From positions 1 to 64,000 of the forward strand of contig JAFEBH010000008.1 of the NCBI GenBank assembly GCA_018242765.1: a stretch of DNA of 64,000 nucleotides. The letters are read 5' to 3'. Of this stretch, positions 45,998 through 55,376 are shown piece by piece. The position numbers and the translations under genes were made by a program. The first letter of the stretch is position 1, and each line of letters starts with the position of its first letter. The notes beneath the pieces were generated by a model. That model ran no database searches. It was not told the DNA's origin and saw nothing but the letters and a program-made list of their open reading frames with translations. The DNA is from Nitrospira sp. (GTDB lineage: Bacteria; Nitrospirota; Nitrospiria; Nitrospirales; Nitrospiraceae).

Positions 45998-48370
45998 ATG
46001 TTGTTACGCCCCATTGGACTTGTCATTCTCCTGGCAGGCGAATTCTTTTTCGCTTGTTCCTCATTGAGTAACGCTGCACCTTCCCGAATGAAGCCGAGCG
46101 AGGACGCCGGCCGCTTTGTCCTCCGCTACGTTGAAGCCTTGTCCCACTCCCAGATCGAGACGTGGGCTTCAGCCGACTTAGGCTGTCTGAACCGCGCTCG
46201 GGAAACTGCAGACATGCACCCAGCTAAATTATCGCCAGAGATGGCCCGACGTTGCTGGGACGACACGTTACATGGTCACATCCTGATGGTGAGCCAGCAA
46301 GCGGAATCCGGCGTCTTCAACGCGACTGGACGAGGAATCGGGCTTGGGCTCTTGGCTGACCGCCACCGTACCACGGAAAATTGGAAAGACTACCCACCGA
46401 CGGTCTTCGTCTCTCCACCGATCATTTTGAACGACCACGCTCCGATTCCTCAGACAACAGTCATACGAACCAGTCCGGTGCAATCATTTGCCCTGTCGAA
46501 TATCAAGAATGATTCGCTGGTCTCCGTATCCGGTCAAGCCGTCGATATTCAAATCGTCTACCCTGATCCGCTCACCGCCCCGCTCGCCCTCAGCCCAGAA
46601 GAAATCTGGTGGGTGAATGGATCTCAACGTCAGTTTGGACCAGTGCGCGAGGTTACGGCTCGGTTTATTGTAGTGACCGGCTTGCGCACGTTCGGCTTCA
46701 GCGTGGATCGAGCCGTGATGAATGAGGTGTTGCCCGGCACCCCACTGATTGCAACTACCCACTATGGTCTCCGTCCGGACAATGGGAGGAAGTTTGACCG
46801 AGCTGATCCGACCCAGCCTTTTGTAAAGGGAGAACTCGTCCCAGGGTCGGCGCAGTGGTGGAAACGTACTGAGGCTACGCCTATCATACAGGCAGCCTTG
46901 GGGCGAGCCTCTCATCTTTCATCGACCGCACGGGCGGAATTGCTGACTCGACTCCTCTTGATTGATCCGAACCATACAGACGCCCACCGTCTGCGTGGTG
47001 AGGACGCGTATCAGGACTTCCTCAAGCAAGGCGTTGTAAAAGGTGGCTTAGCAGCCAATGACGGGGAAGCACTACAGCGAATCGCTGAACTGTACTGGAC
47101 AATCCAAGCCCAAACCTGGCGGCAGGAATTAACGGCGGTGACGGAGGGTTATGAACCGGCAGCAGACGCACTCTATCGATCCCTCGCCTCGTACGAGGCC
47201 TTGGGACAACTTCATCAAACCACGGCAGAGCAGCGCCGACGTCTTGGTGTATTGACCCGCTGGAACAATGATCCGACCGATGCCCTCGGCATCCATGAGG
47301 CGTTGCTACGCGATACAACCCCTGGTACGGCCGAGTACGCGAGGATCTTGACGGAGATGGCCTGGGATCGCATCCAGTTTGTATCGTGGAACCGACGCTA
47401 TGACCATCCTTGGCTGCAACAGGCCCAAGCCGAAGCGGAACAAGCTGTTGAGCTGTTGACGCAACCTCACGATATGCTCCATGCGCATTATGCACTGGTT
47501 TCAGTGGAATCACTCTCGGTGCCGCGCCATCTGGATCGGTTTCAGCAGCGGATGCGGCAGACCAGACAGGATCTGGATGAGATTGCTGGAGTCAAAGGTC
47601 TGCAAGGGCAACTGGTTGCAAACGATCTCGTCAAGTCACTGACTCCGGAAGCTGCCGCAATCGTCTTGCCGAGCCCACCGCGTTCACGTGAAGTCCTCGA
47701 TGTGGCGGTCCACGCCAATCCACCTAAGCAGAATATCATCTGGCAATGGAATTTTGATCAAGACCAACTGGGGCGCCTTCCTGCCGGATTCGCCACGCTG
47801 GACCGACAGAGCGAACAAGCTGATGGATGGCAAGTCCAAGTCGATCAGGTCCTGCCGAATGGATCACAGCGATTGGTCCGCGCCGCCCCCTGCCGGGCAC
47901 AGGACTGTGCCCGGCTCCTCGTTGCCACGGAGCTCAGAACCACTTACCCAGATGTAACCGTTCAGGTACGTACCCCCAGTTCTACTGAGCAAGGTGAACT
48001 TGGGCTCGCGATCGCCGTCACAGACCCGTCCAATTATTACGCCATCACGCTTCGGCCAGGAACCGGCTTGGTTACGACCAGACGCAGTGTGAATGGCATC
48101 GTGACCGTCCTGGGACAAGTCACTGCGAAGCTCGCGCCAAAATCCTGGCATACGATACGAGTCCAACGAGTCAATTTCTTGCACCTCGATAAGGGGAGGC
48201 TTGCCGTCTACATCGATGGCGCCCAAGTGGCTGCCGTCGATGATGCAGTCTTACCCCAGGACGGACAAGTAGGACTCATCGCCTTGGGGCCAGTTGAGGC
48301 ACAGTTTCACGGGCTCCACGTATTGGACTTGGTCTCAAACCAGACATTCTCGAAACCCGCAGCCTATTGA
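45998..48370 (+). CDS. Large exported protein of unknown function with LamG-like C-terminus
   Basis: A 790-residue protein with a signal sequence (LGLVILLAGEFFFACSS-like N-terminus; the Cys at about 20 could be lipidated). The middle (about 270-560) is alpha-helical with TPR-like character (LLTRLLLIDPNHTDAHRLRG, AEQAVELLTQP). The last 180 residues look like a concanavalin A/LamG jelly roll (VQVRTPSSTEQGELGLAIAV, NYYAITLRPGTGLVTT, HTIRVQRVN, RLAVYIDGAQVAAVDD), a fold that often binds sugars. No catalytic residues are evident. It lies right after a sigma-54 activator, with tandem elements and a sigma-54 promoter before it, so it is likely controlled by that system. Confidence 0.75.
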   Translation: MLLRPIGLVILLAGEFFFACSSLSNAAPSRMKPSEDAGRFVLRYVEALSHSQIETWASADLGCLNRARETADMHPAKLSPEMARRCWDDTLHGHILMVSQQAESGVFNATGRGIGLGLLADRHRTTENWKDYPPTVFVSPPIILNDHAPIPQTTVIRTSPVQSFALSNIKNDSLVSVSGQAVDIQIVYPDPLTAPLALSPEEIWWVNGSQRQFGPVREVTARFIVVTGLRTFGFSVDRAVMNEVLPGTPLIATTHYGLRPDNGRKFDRADPTQPFVKGELVPGSAQWWKRTEATPIIQAALGRASHLSSTARAELLTRLLLIDPNHTDAHRLRGEDAYQDFLKQGVVKGGLAANDGEALQRIAELYWTIQAQTWRQELTAVTEGYEPAADALYRSLASYEALGQLHQTTAEQRRRLGVLTRWNNDPTDALGIHEALLRDTTPGTAEYARILTEMAWDRIQFVSWNRRYDHPWLQQAQAEAEQAVELLTQPHDMLHAHYALVSVESLSVPRHLDRFQQRMRQTRQDLDEIAGVKGLQGQLVANDLVKSLTPEAAAIVLPSPPRSREVLDVAVHANPPKQNIIWQWNFDQDQLGRLPAGFATLDRQSEQADGWQVQVDQVLPNGSQRLVRAAPCRAQDCARLLVATELRTTYPDVTVQVRTPSSTEQGELGLAIAVTDPSNYYAITLRPGTGLVTTRRSVNGIVTVLGQVTAKLAPKSWHTIRVQRVNFLHLDKGRLAVYIDGAQVAAVDDAVLPQDGQVGLIALGPVEAQFHGLHVLDLVSNQTFSKPAAY

Positions 48371-48387
48371 GGGCTTGGAACAACGAC

Positions 48388-49030
48388 CATGAAACACTTG
48401 TGGGTTCGGGAGAAAAGCGTTCCTCGAGCATGCACCATTTCCATTGGTACATACCGATACCGGATATGGAATGCCCGAACTGATCGAGTATCGGGATCGG
48501 CTCCGTCGCGAATGGCACCTCGGCCTGGTCGTTACCAAAAACACGGAGGCACCGGCAGCTGGCATGGGGCTGGAGCAAGGACGCATCACCCATTGTACAG
48601 CCATGCAGATCGAGGACCTCAAGCAGACCATGGTCAAACACAAATGGACTACCGTCATCCTCGGCATTCACGCCGATGAGGAATGAGCCCGTGCAAAACT
48701 TTATTACGAGATAAACACGGCGAATGGGTTTTCGAGACCAACCGCCGGAGCTGTGAGACCAATTCAATACGACATTCCCTGCCGGCTCCCATATCCGTGT
48801 CCATCTGCTACAGGATCGGACAGGGCTAAATATCTGGGAATACTTGAATCTCGATCGAATTCCGCTCCCCACGCTCTATTTCGATCAAAGCAACAGGCTG
48901 CGGCATCGAAGCCTGGGGTGCGTACCTTGTACCGGTACGGTTGCGTCTCGCACCTCTAGCATTCCTCAAATCATTTCCGAGCTCCACGTGACGTCGATCG
49001 CAGAAGGGAGCCGCCGATCTCACGGTGCGA
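48388..49030 (+). pseudogene. cysD: Ruined sulfate adenylyltransferase subunit 2 (cysD)
   Basis: Fragments in several frames spell CysD: AFLEHAPFPLVHTDTGYGMP, then ELIEYRDRLRREWHL, then GLEQGRITHCTAMQIEDLKQ, ILGIHADEE, an in-frame TGA where arginine is expected, ARAKLYYE, DKHGEWVFETNRRS in another frame, FPAGSHIRVHLLQDRTGLNI, WEYLNLDRIPLPTLYFDQ and SLGCVPCTGTVASR. There are at least three frame changes. The N-terminus with the PP-loop (SxGKDS) is missing. An ATG-started frame from 48444 would encode only an 80-residue fragment. No cysN/cysC follows. Confidence 0.85.
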
Positions 49031-49120
49031 AAGCTTGGGCCCATGTCACTCCCTCATACCCTTGCGGCCGGACACACCCGACTCTGCGTTTCATGATACT
49101 CGCTGAGTGGTTCGCAGGAT

Positions 49121-49167
49121 GAGCACACGCGCACGATGTTCCGTGCAACACGTGTATGGGCGCACGC
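49121..49167 (+). promoter_or_regulatory. Possible enhancer elements upstream of icd
   Basis: GAGCACACGCGCACGA (49121-49136) and GTGTATGGGCGCACGC (49152-49167) resemble the GYGYRY-N4-RCACAG elements near dabB and 45757, but lack the final CACAG. They lie about 105-150 bp before the sigma-54 promoter. Supporting evidence is weaker than for the other two sites. Confidence 0.35.
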
Positions 49168-49271
49168 TTCAGAAGCTCAGGATAATTTCTGCCCCCCTCA
49201 CTCCCAGCATACTTGCTTTTATTTGTGTGCATTTGCAATTCGTTTTGTTCCTCGCAGCAACATGATTCGAC

Positions 49272-49287
49272 TGGAATCGCATTTGCA
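49272..49287 (+). promoter_or_regulatory. Sigma-54 promoter of the icd operon
   Basis: TGGAATCGCATTTGCA: TGG and TTGCA at exact sigma-54 spacing. Start of transcription would be near 49298, with a 56-base leader before the ATG. Confidence 0.65.
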
Positions 49288-49353
49288 CTGTTCCTCCCAT
49301 AACAAGAAGGGAGCGGATGGTCCGATCGCCCTTGCTGCTTAAGGGAGGTTTCA

Positions 49354-50370
49354 ATGGGAAAACAGCATGTCATCACGATGTTACCGGGAGAAGGCACCGG
49401 CCCGGAAATTTGCGAAGCGGTGCGAATGGTGATCGACGCCAGCGGCGTCGACATCAAGTGGGAGTACGAAGATATCGGTTTAGACTGCCTGGAAAAGTAC
49501 GGCACACTCTTGCCTGACAAGACCATTCAAAACATCGCCAAGAACAAAGTGGCACTCAAAGGTCCGACGACGACGCCGATCGGTACCGGACACAAAAGTG
49601 CCAATGTGACACTTCGTAAAGTATTTGATCTCTACGCGAATGTCCGGCCGGCGAAGCTCATCCCCGTACTCAAACGGCCCTGGGACAAGATCGACATCAT
49701 CAATTTCCGCGAGAACACTGAAGACTGCTATGCCGCCATTGAGCACATGGTGTCGGATGAAGTCGCGCAATGTCTGAAAGTTATTACCTGGCCGGGCTCC
49801 TACCGGATTGCCGATTTCGCTTTTAAATGGGCTCAGGCGAATGGGCGCAAGAAGATCTTCTGCGTCCACAAGGCCAACATCATGAAGATGACCGACGGCC
49901 TTTTTCTCGACGCGTTCCGGGAGGTCGCAAAAAAATACCCGGACATCGAGTCCGGCGACATTATCGTGGATAACTGTTGCATGCAGCTGGTGAGAAATCC
50001 GGCCCAGTTTGATTGCTTGGTGCTCCCCAATCTCTACGGCGACATTCTGACCGACCTCTGCGCTGGACTGGTGGGAGGCTTGGGATTTGCACCTGGCGCC
50101 AACGTCGGCGACGGCTGCGCAATCTTCGAAGCCGTACATGGCTCGGCACCGAAATATGCCGGCATGAAAAAGGTCAACCCCTCGGCCGTGTTGGTTTCCG
50201 GCATCATGATGCTCCGGTGGCTCAACGAAGAGGCGGCTGCCGCGCGCATTGAAAAGGCCATGCACGCCGTGCTCGACGAACGGAAACATGTCACGTACGA
50301 CGTCGGTGGCACAGCCAAAACAGACGAGTATGCACAAGCAATCGTGGACAAGATGCACGCGAAGGCCTGA
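49354..50370 (+). CDS. icd: Isocitrate dehydrogenase (IDH/IPMDH family)
   Basis: A 338-residue decarboxylating dehydrogenase. Family motifs: PGEGTGPEICEAV near the N-terminus, FRENTEDCYAAIEH (isocitrate-binding), CVHKANIMKMTDGLFLDAFR, NLYGDILTDLCAGLVGGLGF and EAVHGSAPKYAGMKKVNPSA. Shorter than the E. coli NADP enzyme, it fits the compact type of autotrophic bacteria; I cannot settle NAD or NADP use from sequence alone. In the reductive TCA cycle it would carboxylate 2-oxoglutarate. AGGGAGG lies 6 bases before the ATG. Three small genes follow on the same strand (gaps of 34, 82 and 2 bp), the last an MpsC-family gene. Confidence 0.92.
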   Translation: MGKQHVITMLPGEGTGPEICEAVRMVIDASGVDIKWEYEDIGLDCLEKYGTLLPDKTIQNIAKNKVALKGPTTTPIGTGHKSANVTLRKVFDLYANVRPAKLIPVLKRPWDKIDIINFRENTEDCYAAIEHMVSDEVAQCLKVITWPGSYRIADFAFKWAQANGRKKIFCVHKANIMKMTDGLFLDAFREVAKKYPDIESGDIIVDNCCMQLVRNPAQFDCLVLPNLYGDILTDLCAGLVGGLGFAPGANVGDGCAIFEAVHGSAPKYAGMKKVNPSAVLVSGIMMLRWLNEEAAAARIEKAMHAVLDERKHVTYDVGGTAKTDEYAQAIVDKMHAKA

Positions 50371-50404
50371 GCCTCAGCGCAAAGACCGAACAAGGAGATA
50401 TCCT

Positions 50405-50755
50405 ATGCCAACATTTACCGAAACCGCCAAGGCGACAAAGAAGAAGAGAGACATCAAGCTCGTCGGAGTGGACATGTACATCATCACGGAGAAGGGCATC
50501 CCGAAATTCGATGATGTCGGACCATTCAAATGTGAATTCATTTCGAACCGAGGCACGAAGGTCTGGCCTGGCTTCGTCAGTCCCGATTTACTTCAGGTTA
50601 ACTGGTACCGATGCCGCTTCATGGCGACCAAGGAGGTGCAGGACGCAGATGTAAATACCTTCCTGGACACCCTGACCAAGAAGGGTTGGTGGTGGTCTGC
50701 CGCGCAAAAGCTGTGGAACTACGACGGCGAGCCCGGCTTCAGCAAGGCCTATTGA
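50405..50755 (+). CDS. Conserved-looking small protein in the icd operon
   Basis: A 116-residue soluble protein, not recognised. It starts with a basic segment (KATKKKRDIKLVGVDMYIIT) and is tryptophan-rich at the end (KKGWWWSAAQKLWNYDGEPG). AAGGAGAT lies at good spacing before ATG 50405; a longer frame overlapping icd is rejected for lack of a site. It sits 34 bp after icd, suggesting a link to isocitrate dehydrogenase or 2-oxoglutarate metabolism, but this is only context. Confidence 0.65.
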   Translation: MPTFTETAKATKKKRDIKLVGVDMYIITEKGIPKFDDVGPFKCEFISNRGTKVWPGFVSPDLLQVNWYRCRFMATKEVQDADVNTFLDTLTKKGWWWSAAQKLWNYDGEPGFSKAY

Positions 50756-50837
50756 CGCCTGCATCGAGGCGATGGACGTTCGCGGGAGCGCCATCGCCTC
50801 AGCCATGGAGCGGCACGCATCTCACTGGAGGTGAGGC

Positions 50838-51050
50838 ATGAAAGTCTTGACGACTGAAGACCTTGGAATTGCAACGTGGGAAGGCATAGAAGCTCCTATG
50901 CCCGAACTGGAACCATCCTCTCCTCGACCCCCTACAGACTCAACGGTCCTGACTGAACAGCAAGAAGCATTTCTCCGTGATCGCTTCGGCATCAAACTCG
51001 AAAATCCTCAAACTGGACAGTGGATTCAATCCTGGCGCGTAGAGGGGTAA
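50838..51050 (+). CDS. Small protein in the icd operon
   Basis: A 70-residue acidic, proline-rich protein (APMPELEPSSPRPP), with the C-terminal half LTEQQEAFLRDRFGIKLENP possibly helical. GGAGGTGAGG lies before the ATG at good spacing. It stops 2 bp before the MpsC-family gene, so it is likely co-translated. No domain recognised. Confidence 0.6.
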   Translation: MKVLTTEDLGIATWEGIEAPMPELEPSSPRPPTDSTVLTEQQEAFLRDRFGIKLENPQTGQWIQSWRVEG

Positions 51051-51052
51051 CC

Positions 51053-51448
51053 ATGGCGGAAGCTGCCACAAACAAAGCTGAGATCGAGTATGCCGTCATG
51101 CTCGCGGTCTTAGGTTTTCAAACCGAGTTCATGAAGTCCACGTACTCAAATATCCAAGCTCACCTGTTCGATGAACTGATCTACGTAACCTCAACGAGAA
51201 GCGCTTCCATTCCCGCGGAGAAGGAACTCGCACGTTCACCGGAAGGCCTCGAGCTGTTGCGTCGTTTTCACCGCGCCCTGTTTGATTCCTGTCAGCACGT
51301 ACTACAAGCACGCATTGAGCATGCCATCGGCGCAAGGGTTCAAAACATCGTGACAGACCTCGACCCAGAAGCTGGCATCAGCACTATCGTTATCAAATTG
51401 CTTGAGCCTATGACTCTATTGTCCACATATTCTTTCGTCTCACCATAG
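51053..51448 (+). CDS. MpsC-family (DUF2294) protein
   Basis: A 131-residue soluble protein of the DUF2294 family, which accompanies DabA/DabB-type (MpsA/MpsB) ion and inorganic-carbon systems. Core: LGFQTEFMKSTYSNIQAHLF, ELARSPEGLELLRRFHRALF and RIEHAIGARVQNIVTDLDPE followed by AGISTIVIKL. ATG 51053 is preceded by AGAGGGG. Last gene of the icd operon and convergent with the dabB-dabA-PII operon. Role in transport is known only by association. Two other MpsC-family sequences are in this window (60783 intact, 57296 ruined). Confidence 0.8.
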   Translation: MAEAATNKAEIEYAVMLAVLGFQTEFMKSTYSNIQAHLFDELIYVTSTRSASIPAEKELARSPEGLELLRRFHRALFDSCQHVLQARIEHAIGARVQNIVTDLDPEAGISTIVIKLLEPMTLLSTYSFVSP

Positions 51449-51807
51449 CAGCCGGTATCTTGGGCGCAGCACGTGAATGCATGGCTGCCCTCTCGTGTTG
51501 TGAGTACCCTCTCCATTGAAAAATATTAGATGTCGGATTGCATATCCTGGTGGTCAAGACAAGACATGCCTCACGAGGAACCCGCAGATTGCCCCGGTCA
51601 GTTGAGCCGAATCGACAAGTTCCTGAGGCTGAAGTTCATAACCTCGACGAGGTCTTGGACCGCCTTTGAGGGCACCCATAACCTGAGCTGGAAAAGAGCA
51701 TCAAGATCGGTCGGACTTTGCTGAACCAGAGAAGGTCTCGGCTTGGCAACTCCTCCGCTGCATGCGGCATGGAAAAACTAACGTGAAATCAGTGGCCCGA
51801 TCACTCC
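51449..51807. other. Gene-free gap between convergent operons
   Basis: No gene recognised. A short frame at 51530 lacks a ribosome binding site. No clear terminator hairpin with a T-run was found for either operon. Confidence 0.35.
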
Positions 51808-52137
51808 TTACTTTGGAGTGAAGTGTTCGCGTCGGCTGACTGCCACATCGCTCACGAACATGGCACCGGAGTGCCGATGGAAAAGTGGCCCGAGCCCTGC
51901 CAAGATAGGCTCAACCTTGCTGTCAGGCACGACGGTAAATACAATCACTTGGCTGCTGGTATCATCAAACACCAGATGCCCCTCATGAAAGCCATCATGC
52001 CCCTTACCGGATACGTTGTTGATGATGGTATAGCCGGTGGCGCCGGTCCGGTCCAAGAGCTCAGTGACAAATTTCAGTTGGTCGCCCTGCACAATGATCT
52101 TGATTTCCTTCATCGGGTGCAATGTCAGTCCAGCCAT
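51808..52137 (-). CDS. PII-like protein of a DAB-type carbon-uptake operon
   Basis: A 109-residue PII-like trimer-forming regulator: KEIKIIVQGDQLKFVTELLD, TGATGYTIINNVSGKGHDGF (short T-loop), IVFTVVPDSKVEPILAGLGP. Family members next to DabA/DabB or carboxysome genes bind adenine nucleotides and bicarbonate (CPII/SbtB-like); ligand here is inferred. ATG 52137 has GGAGGAGG before it. Its first 77 bp overlap the end of dabA in another frame, which ties their translation. Confidence 0.85.
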   Translation of the reverse strand: MAGLTLHPMKEIKIIVQGDQLKFVTELLDRTGATGYTIINNVSGKGHDGFHEGHLVFDDTSSQVIVFTVVPDSKVEPILAGLGPLFHRHSGAMFVSDVAVSRREHFTPK

Positions 52138-55100
52138 GGCTACCTCCTCCTTGCTGCTGAGTTTCCTTTGTCCAACCCTTGACGCGATCATACCGATAGC
52201 ATCGATAGTCGGCCGGATCGAGAGCAATTATGGTAATCCACCCCAGAGTGGTCAACTGGTCCAAGAGGGGGTGCTTGTTGATCACCCGGTCGATTCGATC
52301 CTTCGGTCCTTCGATAATAGTCAGTAACCTCATCGGTTCATGGTACGGCACGGACCCGTTCAGGACGGTTTGAGCCGGAAGTCCAAGTCTGAGGTCGCTC
52401 CACACTCCGGTCATGACCCCGATACGGCCCACGACATTATGGTAGACTTTACTGCCACTTCCGTAAACCTCGTTATCGACCGACGAAAAATAATGCTCCA
52501 TATTGATCCATTGCGCGACCACCAGTGGGGCGGTCATAATCGATTCTAGGATCTTGCCCGCCGCATCCTGTCGGTAGTCATACGAATGAAGAAACGAGCG
52601 ACCTTCTAGATTCAGGTGTTGGGTCCAAACCCGACGGCCGATCACAATTAGACTATTTTTTGAAAGCCCCCACTCAGGTCTCACTTCCGCCCAATCCTCA
52701 CTCCTTCGTCTGGCTGATTGCCGGGCTGAACGAGCATCACGGGAACTACACGGCGCCAAGGCTTGCGCTCGTTCCAGCGACACCTGTTCACCGGCTCGAT
52801 CGAGATCGAGCAGTAATCGCTCGAGATCTTTCCGGTGAGTGGCCGGAACGTCTTCCAAATCGACGACGCGGACATCGTCAGTCGTCGTGTCGTGTTCTGC
52901 GGCCAAAAATTGTGTGTCGGCGGGAATCATGATGCCACGTTTTTTCAATAACTCCCGAACAGTCGGTTTATTCGCCATCGCCGCGATCGTACGAGCGTTC
53001 GGCAATCCGTGATTTCCACCACAGGCGCCGCAATCCAGCGCCGCTTCGTAGGGATTGTTCTGCGAGGTGCTGCCGTGCGCACAGAACAGGACGATGCGCG
53101 CGAAATTGGCCGTGAGACCCATGAGCCGTAAAGCCGCCTCAACAATGTAGGCTTGTTCCCCTGAGGAAAATCCTGCGTGTGTGAGGCGATCTAAGTATGC
53201 GGCAACTCCCCTTGGGCTGATGCGATGGCGATCGCGTAATTCCTGATAGAAGGCCGACTCCATTTCAGGTGTCACACTGAGAGCATTCGCAATGTCTCCA
53301 TGACCACTTTCGACGTCACCCATCGCTGCTTGTCTGATTTTCTCGAGCAGTGTCGGCGAGAGCACGGCACCGTCGAGAGCGAACCGTTGGCGGACAACTT
53401 CCCGAATGATCGCGCGCTGCTCGGTGGCCACCATTTCCTTGGCTTCTTCCCGCTGCAGTCTCTCTACTGTCAGAGTGGTGGCCAGCGATGGCATGAACAC
53501 GCGTTGGGCCCACCGTCTTACCTTGGCATACCAAGTAGGAAAGAGCGTCTTGCCTAACAGAGAAACGCCAAAAAACCAGCCGATCGCCTCGACCATGACA
53601 TAGGGTGTCACCACATTACCCTTCAAGTCATGCAGCAGTTCAGTGGCTGTGCGGGTCAACTGGTCAGCTTGTTTCCGCTCTTCTACCAAAAGTCCCTGGT
53701 AACTTCGTGGGATCTCATGAACTCGATTTTTCGGCTTAAGCAGAACAGGACAGTGCGCGACAGGCTGATGGGCACCAAAGGGCTGATAGTCGAGTGGGAC
53801 GCCGAAGAATCCAGCAAGGCCAAATGTTTCATACCCGCCCAACTGCTCCAAGTGCCGACGAAATACTTCAGCTCGTACGTCGATGCAGAACACGACCTGG
53901 GCCAGGGCACGCGAGGGACGAACCGAGGCCTCCGTCTCCCCATGCTGTAGGCTTGTGCTTAACTCCTGGAGAATCCGCCTTCTGTATCCCCCCTCGAACG
54001 CGCTCAACCATGTTGAAGACTGCATAGACGATGAAAAGCCGTCCAACCATTCGCCTAGCGTCTGAAGATCCGACTGCGTAGTCGTGTCGATTGCCCCCGG
54101 ATCTCGTTCGAGCGCTTTCGACAGACCCACGAGCTGTGAGGCCAATCGCTGAAGGCGTTGCTGAACTTGGTGGGCATGGCAATGAGCCTCGTGCCGGAGA
54201 CCGAGTTCATCCCATGTGTGATGCGCATGCCGGGTCTTCACCTTCAGCATCTGACCAACCTGTTGTCGGAACGGGTCACCCACCTGCCCGTTGACCCAAG
54301 CGCAACGCAGGCGATAGGCCTGGGAATGAGTTTCGACAAAGCGGCGGATCGCCTCCTCATGGCCTTCAATCCCCAACCCATCTCGACAGGCAGCATCTGC
54401 AAGTTCTCGTTCATAGAATAACCGGACAGCCAGGTATTTGACGAGGTCTGCCGGGTACGCTGCCTGCCAGGGGTGATCAGTTTGTTGCGACCGCCATTTA
54501 AGATAACCAGTCCATCCCGGTAGGGTAGCTAGATGCAATGCAAGATAGGATTCCCAGGCTGATTTGGGAATCCGCATGTGCGCAAGATGTTCCAGGACAG
54601 CCTCTTCAGGGCGGTCAGGCAATGCACGAATCTTTGCAGCCGCCTCCGTAATGCCCATGAGGCGCAGGGAAAAATCATGGACGGCAAGCGACTTCCATGT
54701 GCGGTAGAACGTCTGATCGCGCCCCGGCATGCTCCAGCCTGCCTCGCCCTCATCGAGGAACGAGCTGCACCACTTCACCATTTCCCGGTTGATACCCTCG
54801 ACAAGGGTGGTACCCAGTGTTGCATCGCACCAGGCACTGAGTGTTTCCTGTACCGATAGGTGCGATATTCCTGCCGAAGGAGTCGGATTATGACTGAACC
54901 CGATGTCCACGCAGGTCTGAGTGCGAAGCCAGGTGAGTACCCGTTCTGCATCAAACTCGCCATCTGCATGATCGGCCGCCCTATCCGAGTCGGCAAGACC
55001 GGACATCATGACGGCTGCAAGAATTTCTTGATGGCTAAAACGTTGGCCTGCAAACGTAATACTCTTATCCAGAGCAATCGACTCGAGTGCGGCGAGAAGA

Positions 55101-55360
55101 TCTTCCCGCGTGATACGTCCTTCTCTGAAATGACGACGATACTCCTCGTGACTCAAATATCCTCTTCCACCGAACAACCGTTCTGCATGCTGTACGGCCT
55201 GTTCAAACGGCATCCCTTCCAGTCCATGGAGCGGATTGTGGTGGATAAAGGTTCGCATGGGCCAGTACTGCGAAACACACTCCCCCGCCACTTGGACATA
55301 TGAGCGCAGCTCCATTCGTTGCGCGTCAGTGAATCGATCCGTTCCGCACTGTGTCGTCAC
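52061..55360 (-). CDS. dabA: DabA/MpsB-family protein (DUF2309), zinc-binding subunit of inorganic-carbon uptake complex
   Basis: A 1099-residue cytoplasmic-face subunit. It carries the beta-carbonic-anhydrase-like zinc pattern of DabA: Cys492 and Asp494 (VVFCIDVRAE), His762 (FCAHGSTSQNNPYEAA) and Cys777 (LDCGACGGNHGL); the 15-residue His-Cys spacing equals that of characterised DabA. With DabB it forms an energy-coupled one-way CO2 hydration machine that accumulates bicarbonate. GTG 55360 is chosen because GAGGAG lies 8 bases upstream, 16 bp after the dabB stop; a longer frame overlapping dabB has no such site. The 3' end overlaps the PII-like gene by 77 bp, which is long. Confidence 0.92.
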   Translation of the reverse strand: MTTQCGTDRFTDAQRMELRSYVQVAGECVSQYWPMRTFIHHNPLHGLEGMPFEQAVQHAERLFGGRGYLSHEEYRRHFREGRITREDLLAALESIALDKSITFAGQRFSHQEILAAVMMSGLADSDRAADHADGEFDAERVLTWLRTQTCVDIGFSHNPTPSAGISHLSVQETLSAWCDATLGTTLVEGINREMVKWCSSFLDEGEAGWSMPGRDQTFYRTWKSLAVHDFSLRLMGITEAAAKIRALPDRPEEAVLEHLAHMRIPKSAWESYLALHLATLPGWTGYLKWRSQQTDHPWQAAYPADLVKYLAVRLFYERELADAACRDGLGIEGHEEAIRRFVETHSQAYRLRCAWVNGQVGDPFRQQVGQMLKVKTRHAHHTWDELGLRHEAHCHAHQVQQRLQRLASQLVGLSKALERDPGAIDTTTQSDLQTLGEWLDGFSSSMQSSTWLSAFEGGYRRRILQELSTSLQHGETEASVRPSRALAQVVFCIDVRAEVFRRHLEQLGGYETFGLAGFFGVPLDYQPFGAHQPVAHCPVLLKPKNRVHEIPRSYQGLLVEERKQADQLTRTATELLHDLKGNVVTPYVMVEAIGWFFGVSLLGKTLFPTWYAKVRRWAQRVFMPSLATTLTVERLQREEAKEMVATEQRAIIREVVRQRFALDGAVLSPTLLEKIRQAAMGDVESGHGDIANALSVTPEMESAFYQELRDRHRISPRGVAAYLDRLTHAGFSSGEQAYIVEAALRLMGLTANFARIVLFCAHGSTSQNNPYEAALDCGACGGNHGLPNARTIAAMANKPTVRELLKKRGIMIPADTQFLAAEHDTTTDDVRVVDLEDVPATHRKDLERLLLDLDRAGEQVSLERAQALAPCSSRDARSARQSARRRSEDWAEVRPEWGLSKNSLIVIGRRVWTQHLNLEGRSFLHSYDYRQDAAGKILESIMTAPLVVAQWINMEHYFSSVDNEVYGSGSKVYHNVVGRIGVMTGVWSDLRLGLPAQTVLNGSVPYHEPMRLLTIIEGPKDRIDRVINKHPLLDQLTTLGWITIIALDPADYRCYRYDRVKGWTKETQQQGGGSHGWTDIAPDEGNQDHCAGRPTEICH

Positions 55361-55376
55361 AGGATTCGCTCCTCGT

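Noticed and set aside
49480-50358. A 292-codon minus-strand frame opposite icd
   Set aside because: Mirror of strongly conserved icd codons; no ribosome binding site or family likeness.
51530-51724. 64-codon frame between the icd and dab operons
   Set aside because: No ribosome binding site and no protein-like pattern.
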